DNA from: Glo-17 sp964637835
GTDB taxonomy: Bacteria; Krumholzibacteriota; Krumholzibacteriia; LZORAL124-64-63
Assembly (NCBI GenBank): GCA_964637835.1
Contig: CAZWYF010000001.1
Location: 124,001 to 188,000 of the forward strand
Direction of reading: 5' to 3'
Length of the DNA: 64,000 bases
Shown: piece by piece, positions 17,503 to 24,138 of the stretch
Position numbering within the stretch: the stretch's first letter is position 1
How the letters are laid out: each line of letters begins with the position of its first letter
The notes under the pieces: model-generated
Databases searched by the model: none
Told to the model about the DNA's origin: nothing
The model's input: only the letters and a program-made list of their open reading frames with translations
Translations under genes and position numbers: made by a program

Positions 17503-18168
17503 TCAGGCCCGCCCGGGAGCGGTTGGCGACGCCGGGGCCCGGTCCAGGCCGAGGACGAACTGCACCAGCCGGTCGCGACGCAGACGGCAGACACCGCCGC
17601 TCCCGGCGTCCGGTGCGCCGAGCTCGCACCGGGCCACCTCGCCGGCCCAGGGCAGGATGTAGCTGAGCCCATGCGGGGCCGTCGCCATGGACACGGGGTG
17701 CGGCTGGCCGGGCAGGAACAGCACCTGCACCGGCAGCAGGCCGCAGAACCGCACCAGCGAGGCCTGCGCTGCCGCGGGCAGGTCCTCGCCCAGGGGCAGC
17801 CGCCATCCGCGGGCGCCGACGATGCGCAGGGCGCGCCGGTATGGCAGGCGAGGATGGGGATGGGTGAGCGAGCGGTCCAGGCGCGTGACGGCCGCCCCGC
17901 CGATGAGGTCGGCGGGCAGGCGACGGATCACGCGCTTGACCGTGGCCTCGGCGAAGTCGGCCACCCAGTTCAGCGTCAGGCCCTGCCCGCGGACGAGGAC
18001 CTCGTCCGCGGCGGAACCGGCCTCGAGGCGGCGCCCCAGATCGCTGGCCGAGGCCTCCACCTCGGCGGCGACGATGCGACCGACCTGCGCCAGGCGGTCC
18101 GCCGACGGGGCGGTGCCGGGAGCGCGGAACTTGGTGCTGCGGGGGACGGGATCGGTACCGAGGAACAT
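17503..18168 (-). CDS. Degenerate AsnRS/AspRS-like catalytic-core protein
   Basis: A 221-residue protein. Its middle and C-terminal parts align by eye with the catalytic half of the AsnRS encoded at 48244-49644. RLDRSL...LPYRRALRIVGARGW parallels RLERFV...MTYTEAIAQLQKSGK. GEDL...LVRFCGLLPVQVLFLPG parallels GCDL...LCEELCQVPVVVMDYPK. ILPWAGEVA parallels LAPGIGEII. RDRLVQFVLGL parallels FDRAMNYVTGI (motif 3). The anticodon-binding OB domain, motif 1 and the motif 2 arginine loop are absent, and the motif 3 glycines are lost, so tRNA charging is unlikely. It may bind an amino acid, adenylate or protein partner. Start ATG 18168 has AAGGAG 7-8 bases upstream. It follows a leader ORF and a terminator-like hairpin. 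The family assignment is by eye only. Confidence 0.5.
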   Translation of the reverse strand: MFLGTDPVPRSTKFRAPGTAPSADRLAQVGRIVAAEVEASASDLGRRLEAGSAADEVLVRGQGLTLNWVADFAEATVKRVIRRLPADLIGGAAVTRLDRSLTHPHPRLPYRRALRIVGARGWRLPLGEDLPAAAQASLVRFCGLLPVQVLFLPGQPHPVSMATAPHGLSYILPWAGEVARCELGAPDAGSGGVCRLRRDRLVQFVLGLDRAPASPTAPGRA

Positions 18169-18202
18169 GTCGACACTCCTTCCGGCGCTCACGGACGCCG
18201 CT

Positions 18203-18310
18203 TTAAAGGGGTGGGCAAAAAAAAGCCGCCACGGCACCGGTGGTGCGGGGACGGTCCTGGTCGCGGGAGCGGTCCTGATGCGGGGTCCTGATGCGGGAAC
18301 TGGCTGCCAT
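18203..18310 (-). CDS. Possible 35-residue leader peptide
   Basis: A short reading frame (MAASSRIRTPHQDRSRDQDR then PRTTGAVAAFFCPPL) with its own GGAAGGA five bases before the ATG. It ends 34 bases before the start of the AsnRS-like gene. It is rich in Arg, Asp and Gln, and the terminator-like hairpin and T-run overlap its last third. This resembles a leader peptide/attenuator arrangement but could be chance; no homologue is known to me. Confidence 0.3.
   Translation of the reverse strand: MAASSRIRTPHQDRSRDQDRPRTTGAVAAFFCPPL
18217..18248 (-). terminator. Hairpin plus T8 run: intrinsic terminator or attenuator
   Basis: Minus strand CCG-CA-CCAC-CGGTGCC-GTGGCGG folds into a 7-bp stem with a small bulge, followed one base later by TTTTTTTT. 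It is the only canonical T-tract terminator I found in the window. It lies 133 bases after the VanZ-like gene stop and 49 bases before the AsnRS-like start. Confidence 0.55.
18271..18296. repeat. Tandem 13-bp repeat, two exact copies
   Basis: GGTCCTGATGCGG occurs twice head to tail. A related GGTCCTGGTCGCGG lies just before it. The repeat falls inside the possible leader peptide (encoding RTPHQDRSRDQD) just upstream of the terminator-like hairpin. Confidence 0.7.
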
Positions 18311-18380
18311 GGGATCCTTCCGGGCTCGCGGGCCGCGCTTAAAGGAACTGGTGGGACCATAGCAGCCGGACGGGGCCACG

Positions 18381-19373
18381 TCAACCGCCACCAGCGGGCT
18401 CGCCACCGCCGGGGGTACCACCGGGCTCGAGGCGGATGTCGTCCACCTGCATCTGCAGGGGGCCCGGCCCGCGCCGGTGCATGTAGAGGGAGACGGCGCG
18501 GATCAGCTCCAGGGCGGGGGCGCGGACCTGGCGGCGCTGGCCCAGGTCGCCGAGCGGAACCACCACCTCGGTCCAGCGGCGGCGGAGCGTGAAGGGGAAG
18601 CGATACTGCTGGCTGTCGCGTCGGCCGGCGCGGTCCAGCAGATAGAGCGACGCGCCCAGGCTGTCCGGCGACGCGCCCACCAGCCGGCAGGAGAAGCGCA
18701 GCGTCTCGTGGCCGGTCCAGTCCCAGGGCAGGGCCCGGGAGCTGATCCCGGGCCAGCGGGCGTCGTCGTGGGCGGTGATCTGCGCCACGTGACCGCGGCC
18801 GGCCACGGCCACGCGCGCGAGCTCCGCGCCGCCGGTGTCGTTCCAGAGCAGGAGTGCGCCGGGTCGCTCGAAATCCTCCAGCAGCGGGAAGCGCTGCTGG
18901 GCCGCGTGCACCTCCGGGACCACCACCGGCAGCCGCCAGAGCGGCTGCGAGGCCAGGGCGAGCAGGACCAGGGACAGCAGCGAGACGGGGACCAGCTGCC
19001 AGCGGCGGCGGCGCGAGCGCAGGGCGTGGCGCGCCCACCACCAGCAGCCGGCCAGCGACACGCCGATCACGTCCTGGAAGAAGTCGAGGAGGGAGGCCGA
19101 CCGGCCGGCGAGCTGCTGGAGCTGCTCGGTGGCGCCGCCGGCCAGCACGCTGACGAGCAGCACCAGCAGCGGCCGCCCCGCCAGCGGCCCCCAGCGGCGG
19201 AGCACCAGGGGCAGGAGGAAGAAGAGCACCACGTGGTAGCGATCGCCGATGGGGCTGAGCAGGGGATCCTGACGCCACGCCACCGGGATGGTCAGGAAGA
19301 GCGGGACGACCAGGATCGCGATCACGAGGATGAGGGCGGCCTGACGCCGGCGTTTGCTTGTCTCGGTGTGCAT
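18381..19373 (-). CDS. VanZ-like membrane protein with C-terminal beta-sandwich domain
   Basis: A 330-residue protein. The N-terminal ~130 residues carry four predicted membrane helices with the VanZ-family pattern (GDRYHVVLFFLLPLVL, then GGATEQLQQLAGRSASLLDF, then VIGVSLAG). The C-terminal ~190 residues form a beta-rich extracytoplasmic domain (LEDFERPGALLLWNDTGG, YRFPFTLRRRWTEVVVPLGD, LQMQVDDIRLEPG) that resembles carbohydrate-binding jelly-roll domains. VanZ itself gives teicoplanin tolerance by an unknown route; most homologues are uncharacterised. A near-leaderless promoter (TGCTACATT ending 10 bases before the ATG) overlaps the dyads listed at 19393-19456. Confidence 0.7.
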   Translation of the reverse strand: MHTETSKRRRQAALILVIAILVVPLFLTIPVAWRQDPLLSPIGDRYHVVLFFLLPLVLRRWGPLAGRPLLVLLVSVLAGGATEQLQQLAGRSASLLDFFQDVIGVSLAGCWWWARHALRSRRRRWQLVPVSLLSLVLLALASQPLWRLPVVVPEVHAAQQRFPLLEDFERPGALLLWNDTGGAELARVAVAGRGHVAQITAHDDARWPGISSRALPWDWTGHETLRFSCRLVGASPDSLGASLYLLDRAGRRDSQQYRFPFTLRRRWTEVVVPLGDLGQRRQVRAPALELIRAVSLYMHRRGPGPLQMQVDDIRLEPGGTPGGGEPAGGG

Positions 19374-19392
19374 GGCGGCGAACAATGTAGCA

Positions 19393-19456
19393 CGGGACGG
19401 CGCGTCTGCCGTCCCGATCCGCCCGGACCATCTCAGACCGGGCACTGGTCCGGGCG
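19393..19456. promoter_or_regulatory. Two tandem inverted repeats in the divergent VanZ/metallophosphatase region
   Basis: CGGGACGGC-N6-GCCGTCCCG (19393-19416) is a perfect 9-bp dyad. CGCCCGGACCA-N15-TGGTCCGGGCG (19420-19430 and 19446-19456) is a perfect 11-bp dyad. The first sits in the spacer/-35 region just upstream of the putative -10 (minus strand TACATT, 19384-19389) of the VanZ-like gene. They could be operators or, for the second, an mRNA hairpin in the metallophosphatase leader. Confidence 0.5.
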
Positions 19457-19512
19457 GCGTACCGGTGCGATCCTGTCGCGGAGGTCGGCCGCAACCCCTG
19501 GAAGGAGGGACC

Positions 19513-20988
19513 ATGGATCGACGCACCGCCCTGAAGACCCTGGCCCTGACCGGCGCCGCCACCGGCGCGGCCCTCTCCCTGCCATGGCCCCTGCGGGCCG
19601 GGGAACCCTCGCGCCGGGTGCTCGTCTCCGGCCGGGTCACCGTGGGCGGAGCGCCCCGCGCCGGCGTCGCCGTCTCCGACGGACTCTCCGTGGTCGCCAC
19701 CGCGGCCGACGGCACCTACCGCCTGGATACCGCCACGGACCGTGGCCACGTCTTCGTGAGCTTGCCGGGAGACGTGCAGGTGCCCGTCTCGCCGGCGGGC
19801 ACGGCGGCCTTCTTCCGGCCCCTCGCGCCCGGGGCGGCCGGCACGCTGCGGGCGGATTTCGCCCTGCAGCCCCTGGCCGGCGACCCCGACCGCCACACGC
19901 TCCTGCTCGTGGCCGATCCCCAGGTCCAGCACGCGGACGACATCGCCCGCCTGCATGCCGAGGCCGTGCCCGACCTGCGCGCGACCGTGCAGCGGCACTC
20001 CGCCCGCCATCCGGTGGCCGTGGCCTGCGGCGACATCATGTACGACCGGCTGGAGTTCTTCCCCGAATGGGAGCGGGCGCTGCGAGACGCCGCGGTGCCG
20101 GGCTTCCAGGTGCTCGGCAACCACGACGTGGAGGTGACCGCGCGTACCGACCACGACAGCGCGCTCGCCTTCCAGCGACGCTTCGGCCCCACCTGGTACA
20201 GCTTCGACCGCGGCGAGACCCACGTGGTGGTCCTCGACGACGTCTTCTGGCACGGCCGCGGCTACCTGGGCTATCTCGATCGCCGGCAACTGGACTGGCT
20301 GGCCGCCGACCTCGCCCTCGTGGAGCCCGGCCGCCGCGTCCTGGTCTGCCTGCATATCCCCACCTGGTGCACCCGTCATCGGCGATACGGCGAGGCCAGC
20401 GCCCCCGAGCACCTCGTGGTGGTCAATCGCGAACTCCTCTACGATCTGCTCGCCCCCTACCGCGCCACCATCCTCTGCGGCCACATGCACGAGCTGGAGA
20501 TCGTCCGCGATCATCCCGTGGAGGTGCACGTCTGCGGCGCCCTCTGCGGCGCCTGGTGGACGGGTCCGGTCTGCGGCGACGGCACCCCCTGCGGCACCAT
20601 GATCTACGACCTCGACGGCAGCGACCTGAGCTGGCGCTACAAGAGCACCGGCCATCCCATCGAGCACCAGCTGCGGCTGCATGCGCCGGGTGCGGAACCG
20701 GAGGCTCCCGACCTGCTGGTGGCCAACGTCTGGGCGGCGGACGACCGCTGGCAGGTGGTGTGGTTCGCGGATGGCGAGCCGCGGGGAGAGATGCCGCGGC
20801 GCCGCGGTCGCGACCCCCTGGCGGTGCGGCTCTACGAGGGGCCCGACCGCCCCGCGGGACGGAGCTGGGCCGAGCCCCTGGTTACCGATCATCTGTACGT
20901 CTGCCAGCCGGGCGCTGGGGTGCGGGAGGTCGCCGTCGAGGCCACCGATCCCTGGGGCCGGCGCTACCGGGAGAACCTCGTGCTCTGA
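19513..20988 (+). CDS. Tat-exported calcineurin-like metallophosphatase
   Basis: A 491-residue phosphoesterase with a Tat signal (RRTALKTLALTGAATGAALS). It has an N-terminal carboxypeptidase-regulatory-like beta domain (residues ~35-120, VSGRVTVGGAPRAGVAVSDG). The metal-binding core reads VADPQVQ, VACGDIMYD, VLGNHDVE, LHIPTWC and LCGHMHELE. The C-terminal ~110 residues are a further beta-domain typical of the three-part calcineurin-like phosphoesterases. Active-site Asp, Asn-His and His residues are all present. Substrate is unknown. The ATG at 19513 has GGAAGGAGG 5 bases upstream. Divergent from the VanZ-like gene. Confidence 0.87.
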   Translation: MDRRTALKTLALTGAATGAALSLPWPLRAGEPSRRVLVSGRVTVGGAPRAGVAVSDGLSVVATAADGTYRLDTATDRGHVFVSLPGDVQVPVSPAGTAAFFRPLAPGAAGTLRADFALQPLAGDPDRHTLLLVADPQVQHADDIARLHAEAVPDLRATVQRHSARHPVAVACGDIMYDRLEFFPEWERALRDAAVPGFQVLGNHDVEVTARTDHDSALAFQRRFGPTWYSFDRGETHVVVLDDVFWHGRGYLGYLDRRQLDWLAADLALVEPGRRVLVCLHIPTWCTRHRRYGEASAPEHLVVVNRELLYDLLAPYRATILCGHMHELEIVRDHPVEVHVCGALCGAWWTGPVCGDGTPCGTMIYDLDGSDLSWRYKSTGHPIEHQLRLHAPGAEPEAPDLLVANVWAADDRWQVVWFADGEPRGEMPRRRGRDPLAVRLYEGPDRPAGRSWAEPLVTDHLYVCQPGAGVREVAVEATDPWGRRYRENLVL

Positions 20989-21035
20989 GGCCGCGCGGCC
21001 TGGCCCGGACCATTCGCGAGGGGCGTGCCGCGGCC

Positions 21036-22142
21036 CTAGCGGTAGCCGGCCGCGTGCAGTTCCTCCACGCTGGCGAACGTCCGTGGCGGGTCCAGGTACC
21101 GCGCCAGGAAACGGTAGATCTTCAGGCGGATCTCCTGCGCGGCCCGCGTGTCCAGGCGGTCGAAGCTGTGGCCGCCGGGCAGGTCGTAGATCTCGTACTC
21201 GAAGTCCTTCTCGGCGGCCTTCAGGGCCTTGATCAGGTGCTCGACCTCCAGGACGTTGACGTCCTCGTCGCCGCGGTTGGAGTGGATCAACGCCGGGGTC
21301 TCGAGCTTCTCGGCGTTCCAGGCGGGAGAGCGCCGCCTGTACTCCTCGATGTTCTCCTCGATGGTCTGCCCGATGTGGTAGTCGGCGCTGTAGTAGGCGG
21401 CATAGTCCTCGCCCAGGTAGCCGAGGCGGGCGATGAGATCGCTCACCGGCACGCCGGCGTAGAGGCAGGCGTAGTCGTCCGGGTGGCGGAAGCAGTTCAT
21501 CAGCGCGATGAGGCCGCCGTGGGACCAGCCGATCATGCCCACGCGGTCGGCGTCGACGAAGTCGTAGTTCTCCAGCATGTACGCGCGGCAGGCGTGGGCG
21601 TCCTCGGTCTCCAGACCGCCGTAGTCGATGTTCTCGTACGTGCCGCGGCCGTAGCCGGTGGAGCCGCGGTACTCCGGCGCCACGATCACGTAGCCCTGGG
21701 CCAGCAGCTCGCGCACGATGTGCGCGTAGTACGTGGTGAAGTCGCCATGCACGCCGCCGTGGGGGAAGACCAGCAGCGGCGCCTCGCCGGAGCGGTCCAG
21801 GTCGCGCGGGATGAAGACGTAGGCCCAGAACTTCAGCGGCTGGCCGGCGCCGATGGCCGTCTCGCTCTCCTCCTTCCAGCGCGGCGGCCCCCAGAGGCGC
21901 ACCTTGTCGATGGCCGCCACGTCGCCCACGCGTTCGAACCAGAGCACATCGTCGATCTTCTTGTGCAGGATGTCCAGGGTGTGGCGGCGATTCTCCACGG
22001 TGCTGCGGATGGCGGCGAGGTCGTCGGCCAGGTCGCGGGCCGAGTCCACGTCCGGGGCGGACTGGGCCGCGGCCAGGCCGGGCAGGATGGCCAGCGCCAG
22101 CAGCAGGGCGGCCAGCGACAGGGACAGCGAGGCGCGGGGCAT
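21036..22142 (-). CDS. Secreted S9-family prolyl-oligopeptidase-like hydrolase
   Basis: A 368-residue exported serine peptidase or esterase containing only the catalytic alpha/beta domain, without the usual N-terminal propeller. Signal peptide: SLSLAALLLALAILPGLAAA. Features: VFPHGGVHG (oxyanion), APEYRGSTGYG, nucleophile IGWSHGGLIA, acid SNRGDEDVNV, His in PGGHSFDR. The pre-catalytic helix region (DDLAAIRSTVENRRHTLDI) is short. The ATG at 22142 has GGAGG 6 bases upstream. An 8-bp hairpin lies in the leader (22182-22202). Confidence 0.85.
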   Translation of the reverse strand: MPRASLSLSLAALLLALAILPGLAAAQSAPDVDSARDLADDLAAIRSTVENRRHTLDILHKKIDDVLWFERVGDVAAIDKVRLWGPPRWKEESETAIGAGQPLKFWAYVFIPRDLDRSGEAPLLVFPHGGVHGDFTTYYAHIVRELLAQGYVIVAPEYRGSTGYGRGTYENIDYGGLETEDAHACRAYMLENYDFVDADRVGMIGWSHGGLIALMNCFRHPDDYACLYAGVPVSDLIARLGYLGEDYAAYYSADYHIGQTIEENIEEYRRRSPAWNAEKLETPALIHSNRGDEDVNVLEVEHLIKALKAAEKDFEYEIYDLPGGHSFDRLDTRAAQEIRLKIYRFLARYLDPPRTFASVEELHAAGYR

Positions 22143-22181
22143 GCAGGACCTCCGGGGCTGGGGGAGCCTGGGCGAGCACGA

Positions 22182-22202
22182 GCGGTGGCACGGCGCCACC
22201 GC
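22182..22202 (-). promoter_or_regulatory. Leader hairpin of the S9 hydrolase gene
   Basis: GCGGTGGC-N5-GCCACCGC is a perfect 8-bp inverted repeat 40 bases upstream of the ATG at 22142. It could equally terminate transcription coming from the anti-sigma gene; no T-run follows. Confidence 0.35.
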
Positions 22203-22251
22203 CCGGCAAGCCTAATGCACGGGACGGGGGCGTGGCCAGCCCCACGCGAGT

Positions 22252-23109
22252 TCAGCGCAGGGTGTCGCGCAGGGCGGCGACGCGGCCGGCGAGCCAGGAG
22301 CCCGCGGGCCAGCGGATGTCCGCCAGGAGCCCGGCGGCCTCGTCGGGGCGGCCGGTCTCCTGGAGCACGAGGGCCAGGTTGAAGCGGGCCTCGGGATGGT
22401 CGGGGCGCCGGACGAGGATCTCGCGCAGCAGCGTCTCGGCGCGGCCCAGGTCGCTGCGACGGTAGCTGGCCACCGCGTCGAGCAGCTGGAGCGGCAGGTC
22501 CTCCGGGTGACGCCGCCGCGCCGCCTGGACCTGATCCGTCGCCGCCTGCAGGCGACCGGCGGCGAGCTGGGCGGCCCCCAGCCAGAAGGCCTCGGGCGAG
22601 CCGGGATCCCGCCGGTGCTGCTGCTCGAGGCGGAGCAGTGCGGCCGCCAGGTCGCCACGGTCGGCCTCGGCGCCGCGGTAGAGGGTGGGCGGGGCGTCCG
22701 GATGCGGCTGCAGGCCGGGCAGGACCATGCCCGACGGTGCCTGCTCGTGCAGGGCCTGCCGCACGGCGGCCAGCTCGGGGGCGTCGTGCACGGTCGCCGG
22801 GCGCACCAGCACCAGCAGGGCCAGCCCCACGGCCGCGCCCGCCACGGCGCCGAGCAGGCGCCGGCGCCGCGGGGTGCGCCGGCGGCCACCGGCGAGATCG
22901 CGGGCCAGGGCCTGGTAGTCCGCGGGCACCGCCAGGCTCCTCGGCGCCGCCAGCATGCGCGCATGCATGCGGGCCGCCTCCGCATAGGCCGCGGCGCAGC
23001 GGCGACAGCCGGCCAGATGCCGGTGCAGCGCCTCGGCTCCGTCCACGGGATGGCCCTCGGCCAGGGCGGCGAGGTGGTTCCAGTCGGGATGTCCGCGCTC
23101 GGGACTCAT
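22252..23109 (-). CDS. Zinc-finger anti-sigma factor with periplasmic TPR domain
   Basis: A 285-residue single-pass membrane protein. The N-terminus has the HxxxCxxC zinc anti-sigma motif (His31, Cys35, Cys38 in HRHLAGCRRC) that normally clamps an ECF sigma factor. After an arginine-rich stretch comes one membrane helix (LLGAVAGAAVGLALLVLV, ~85-102). The positive-inside rule puts the zinc finger in the cytoplasm and the C-terminal ~170 residues, a TPR array (AFWLGAAQLAAGRLQAA, ARFNLALVLQETGRPDEAA), in the periplasm. It starts 58 bases after the sigma gene stop on the same strand; GGAGG lies 5 bases before the ATG. Likely inhibitor of that sigma factor. Confidence 0.8.
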   Translation of the reverse strand: MSPERGHPDWNHLAALAEGHPVDGAEALHRHLAGCRRCAAAYAEAARMHARMLAAPRSLAVPADYQALARDLAGGRRRTPRRRRLLGAVAGAAVGLALLVLVRPATVHDAPELAAVRQALHEQAPSGMVLPGLQPHPDAPPTLYRGAEADRGDLAAALLRLEQQHRRDPGSPEAFWLGAAQLAAGRLQAATDQVQAARRRHPEDLPLQLLDAVASYRRSDLGRAETLLREILVRRPDHPEARFNLALVLQETGRPDEAAGLLADIRWPAGSWLAGRVAALRDTLR

Positions 23110-23167
23110 GGCGACCTCCGGGGTGTCCGGCGTTCCGTCAGGCCATTGGTCGGCGGAATCGGGGCCG

Positions 23168-24061
23168 TTACCGCCAGAAAGATATCAGGAGCACCGCCAG
23201 GCCCAGCCAGCGGCGCAGGCGAGCCACCGCGCGGTCGGCGATGGTGTAGACCCGCCGCCGCCCCGGCAGGTCCAGCTCGGCGGCCACCTCGTCGGCGGTC
23301 CAGCCCTGGTCGAAGCGGAGTTCCAGCACCCGCCGCTCCTGTGGCGGCAGCTGGCCGATCAGCTCGCGGATGCGCTCGAGCGTGGCCGCGGTCTCGCGGG
23401 CGAGCAGCTCGCCCTGCGGGTCGAGGGGGCCGGCGGTGGTCCGCCGGACATGGTCGGTATACTCGGCCAGCCGTCCGCAGGCCGCCCCCGTGGAGGCGGC
23501 GTGCAGGTCCCAGGCGATGCGCCGCAGCGCGCGCGAGGAGAGGCGGTCCTCCAGCCCGGCGAGGATCTCGGCCAGGCTCTCGTCGGGCCCCAGGTCGCCG
23601 CTCTCGCGCAGGCGCAGCCGGACGTCCTCGTAGTCCAGGCCCTCGACGCAGTAGAGGCGGTAGACCAGCAGCTCGCGATCGCTCAGCCGGTCCAGGCCCG
23701 CCGGATCCTCCCGGCGGCCGAAGCGCCGCCGCAGGTGGTCGGCCGCGGCGCCCCGGGCCACCAGCGTCAGCCAGGTGGTCAGCGCCGAACGACCGGCGTA
23801 CTGGGCCAGACCGCCGCGCCGCAGCCGGGTGAGCACGTCCACCCAGACGGTCCGGATCTCGTCCTCGTCGAAGAGATACCGCCTCAGCACCGCGAGGATC
23901 ACGCCGCTCTTGCGCTCCACGAATCGATGCCACGCGTCCACCTCGCCACGCAGGATCGCCTCGGCGAGGGCGAGGTCCGCCGCATGATCGGCGGGACGCC
24001 CGGTCTCGTCCGTGACCGCTGGCCCGGGACGAGAGTGGCGATGCCGTTCGTGCGAGGACAT
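23168..24061 (-). CDS. ECF-type RNA polymerase sigma factor
   Basis: A 297-residue sigma70-family protein. Region 2 is visible (EAILRGEVDAWHRFVERKSG, then VWVDVLTRLRRGG, TTWLTLVARGAAADHLRRR). Region 4 is at the C-terminus (LPPQERRVLELRFDQGWTADEVAAELD, then a YTIADRAVARLRRWLG recognition-like helix). It is longer than minimal ECF factors because of a ~90-residue linker, and ends with a hydrophobic tail (GLAVLLISFWR). The ATG at 24061 has no ribosome binding site; a -10 box ends 8 bases before it, so the mRNA is probably leaderless. It is followed by its anti-sigma gene and diverges from the CHAT protease gene. Confidence 0.82.
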   Translation of the reverse strand: MSSHERHRHSRPGPAVTDETGRPADHAADLALAEAILRGEVDAWHRFVERKSGVILAVLRRYLFDEDEIRTVWVDVLTRLRRGGLAQYAGRSALTTWLTLVARGAAADHLRRRFGRREDPAGLDRLSDRELLVYRLYCVEGLDYEDVRLRLRESGDLGPDESLAEILAGLEDRLSSRALRRIAWDLHAASTGAACGRLAEYTDHVRRTTAGPLDPQGELLARETAATLERIRELIGQLPPQERRVLELRFDQGWTADEVAAELDLPGRRRVYTIADRAVARLRRWLGLAVLLISFWR

Positions 24062-24068
24062 GCCCGGG

Positions 24069-24097
24069 ATGCTACCCGTCGCCGCCGCCGGGGACAA
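24069..24097 (-). promoter_or_regulatory. Promoter of the ECF sigma gene giving a leaderless mRNA
   Basis: Minus strand TTGTCC, 17 bases, TAGCAT. Seven bases separate the -10 from the ATG at 24061, so transcription should begin at or next to the start codon. The -35 is identical to that of asnS (48123-48128). Confidence 0.55.
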
Positions 24098-24103
24098 CGG
24101 TGC

Positions 24104-24132
24104 TTTCCAGTCGGTTCGCCGTTCCGTAGAAT
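24104..24132 (+). promoter_or_regulatory. Promoter of the CHAT protease gene giving a leaderless mRNA
   Basis: TTTCCA, 17 bases, TAGAAT (five of six in the -10). Six bases separate it from the ATG at 24139. The -35 boxes of this and the sigma gene promoter are only 6 bases apart, back to back. Confidence 0.6.
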
Positions 24133-24138
24133 CGAGGC

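Noticed and set aside
24075..24120. GAACC-N17-GTCC as an ECF autoregulated promoter for the sigma gene
   Set aside because: The sigma70-type boxes with leaderless geometry explain the region better; the ECF elements are too short to support.
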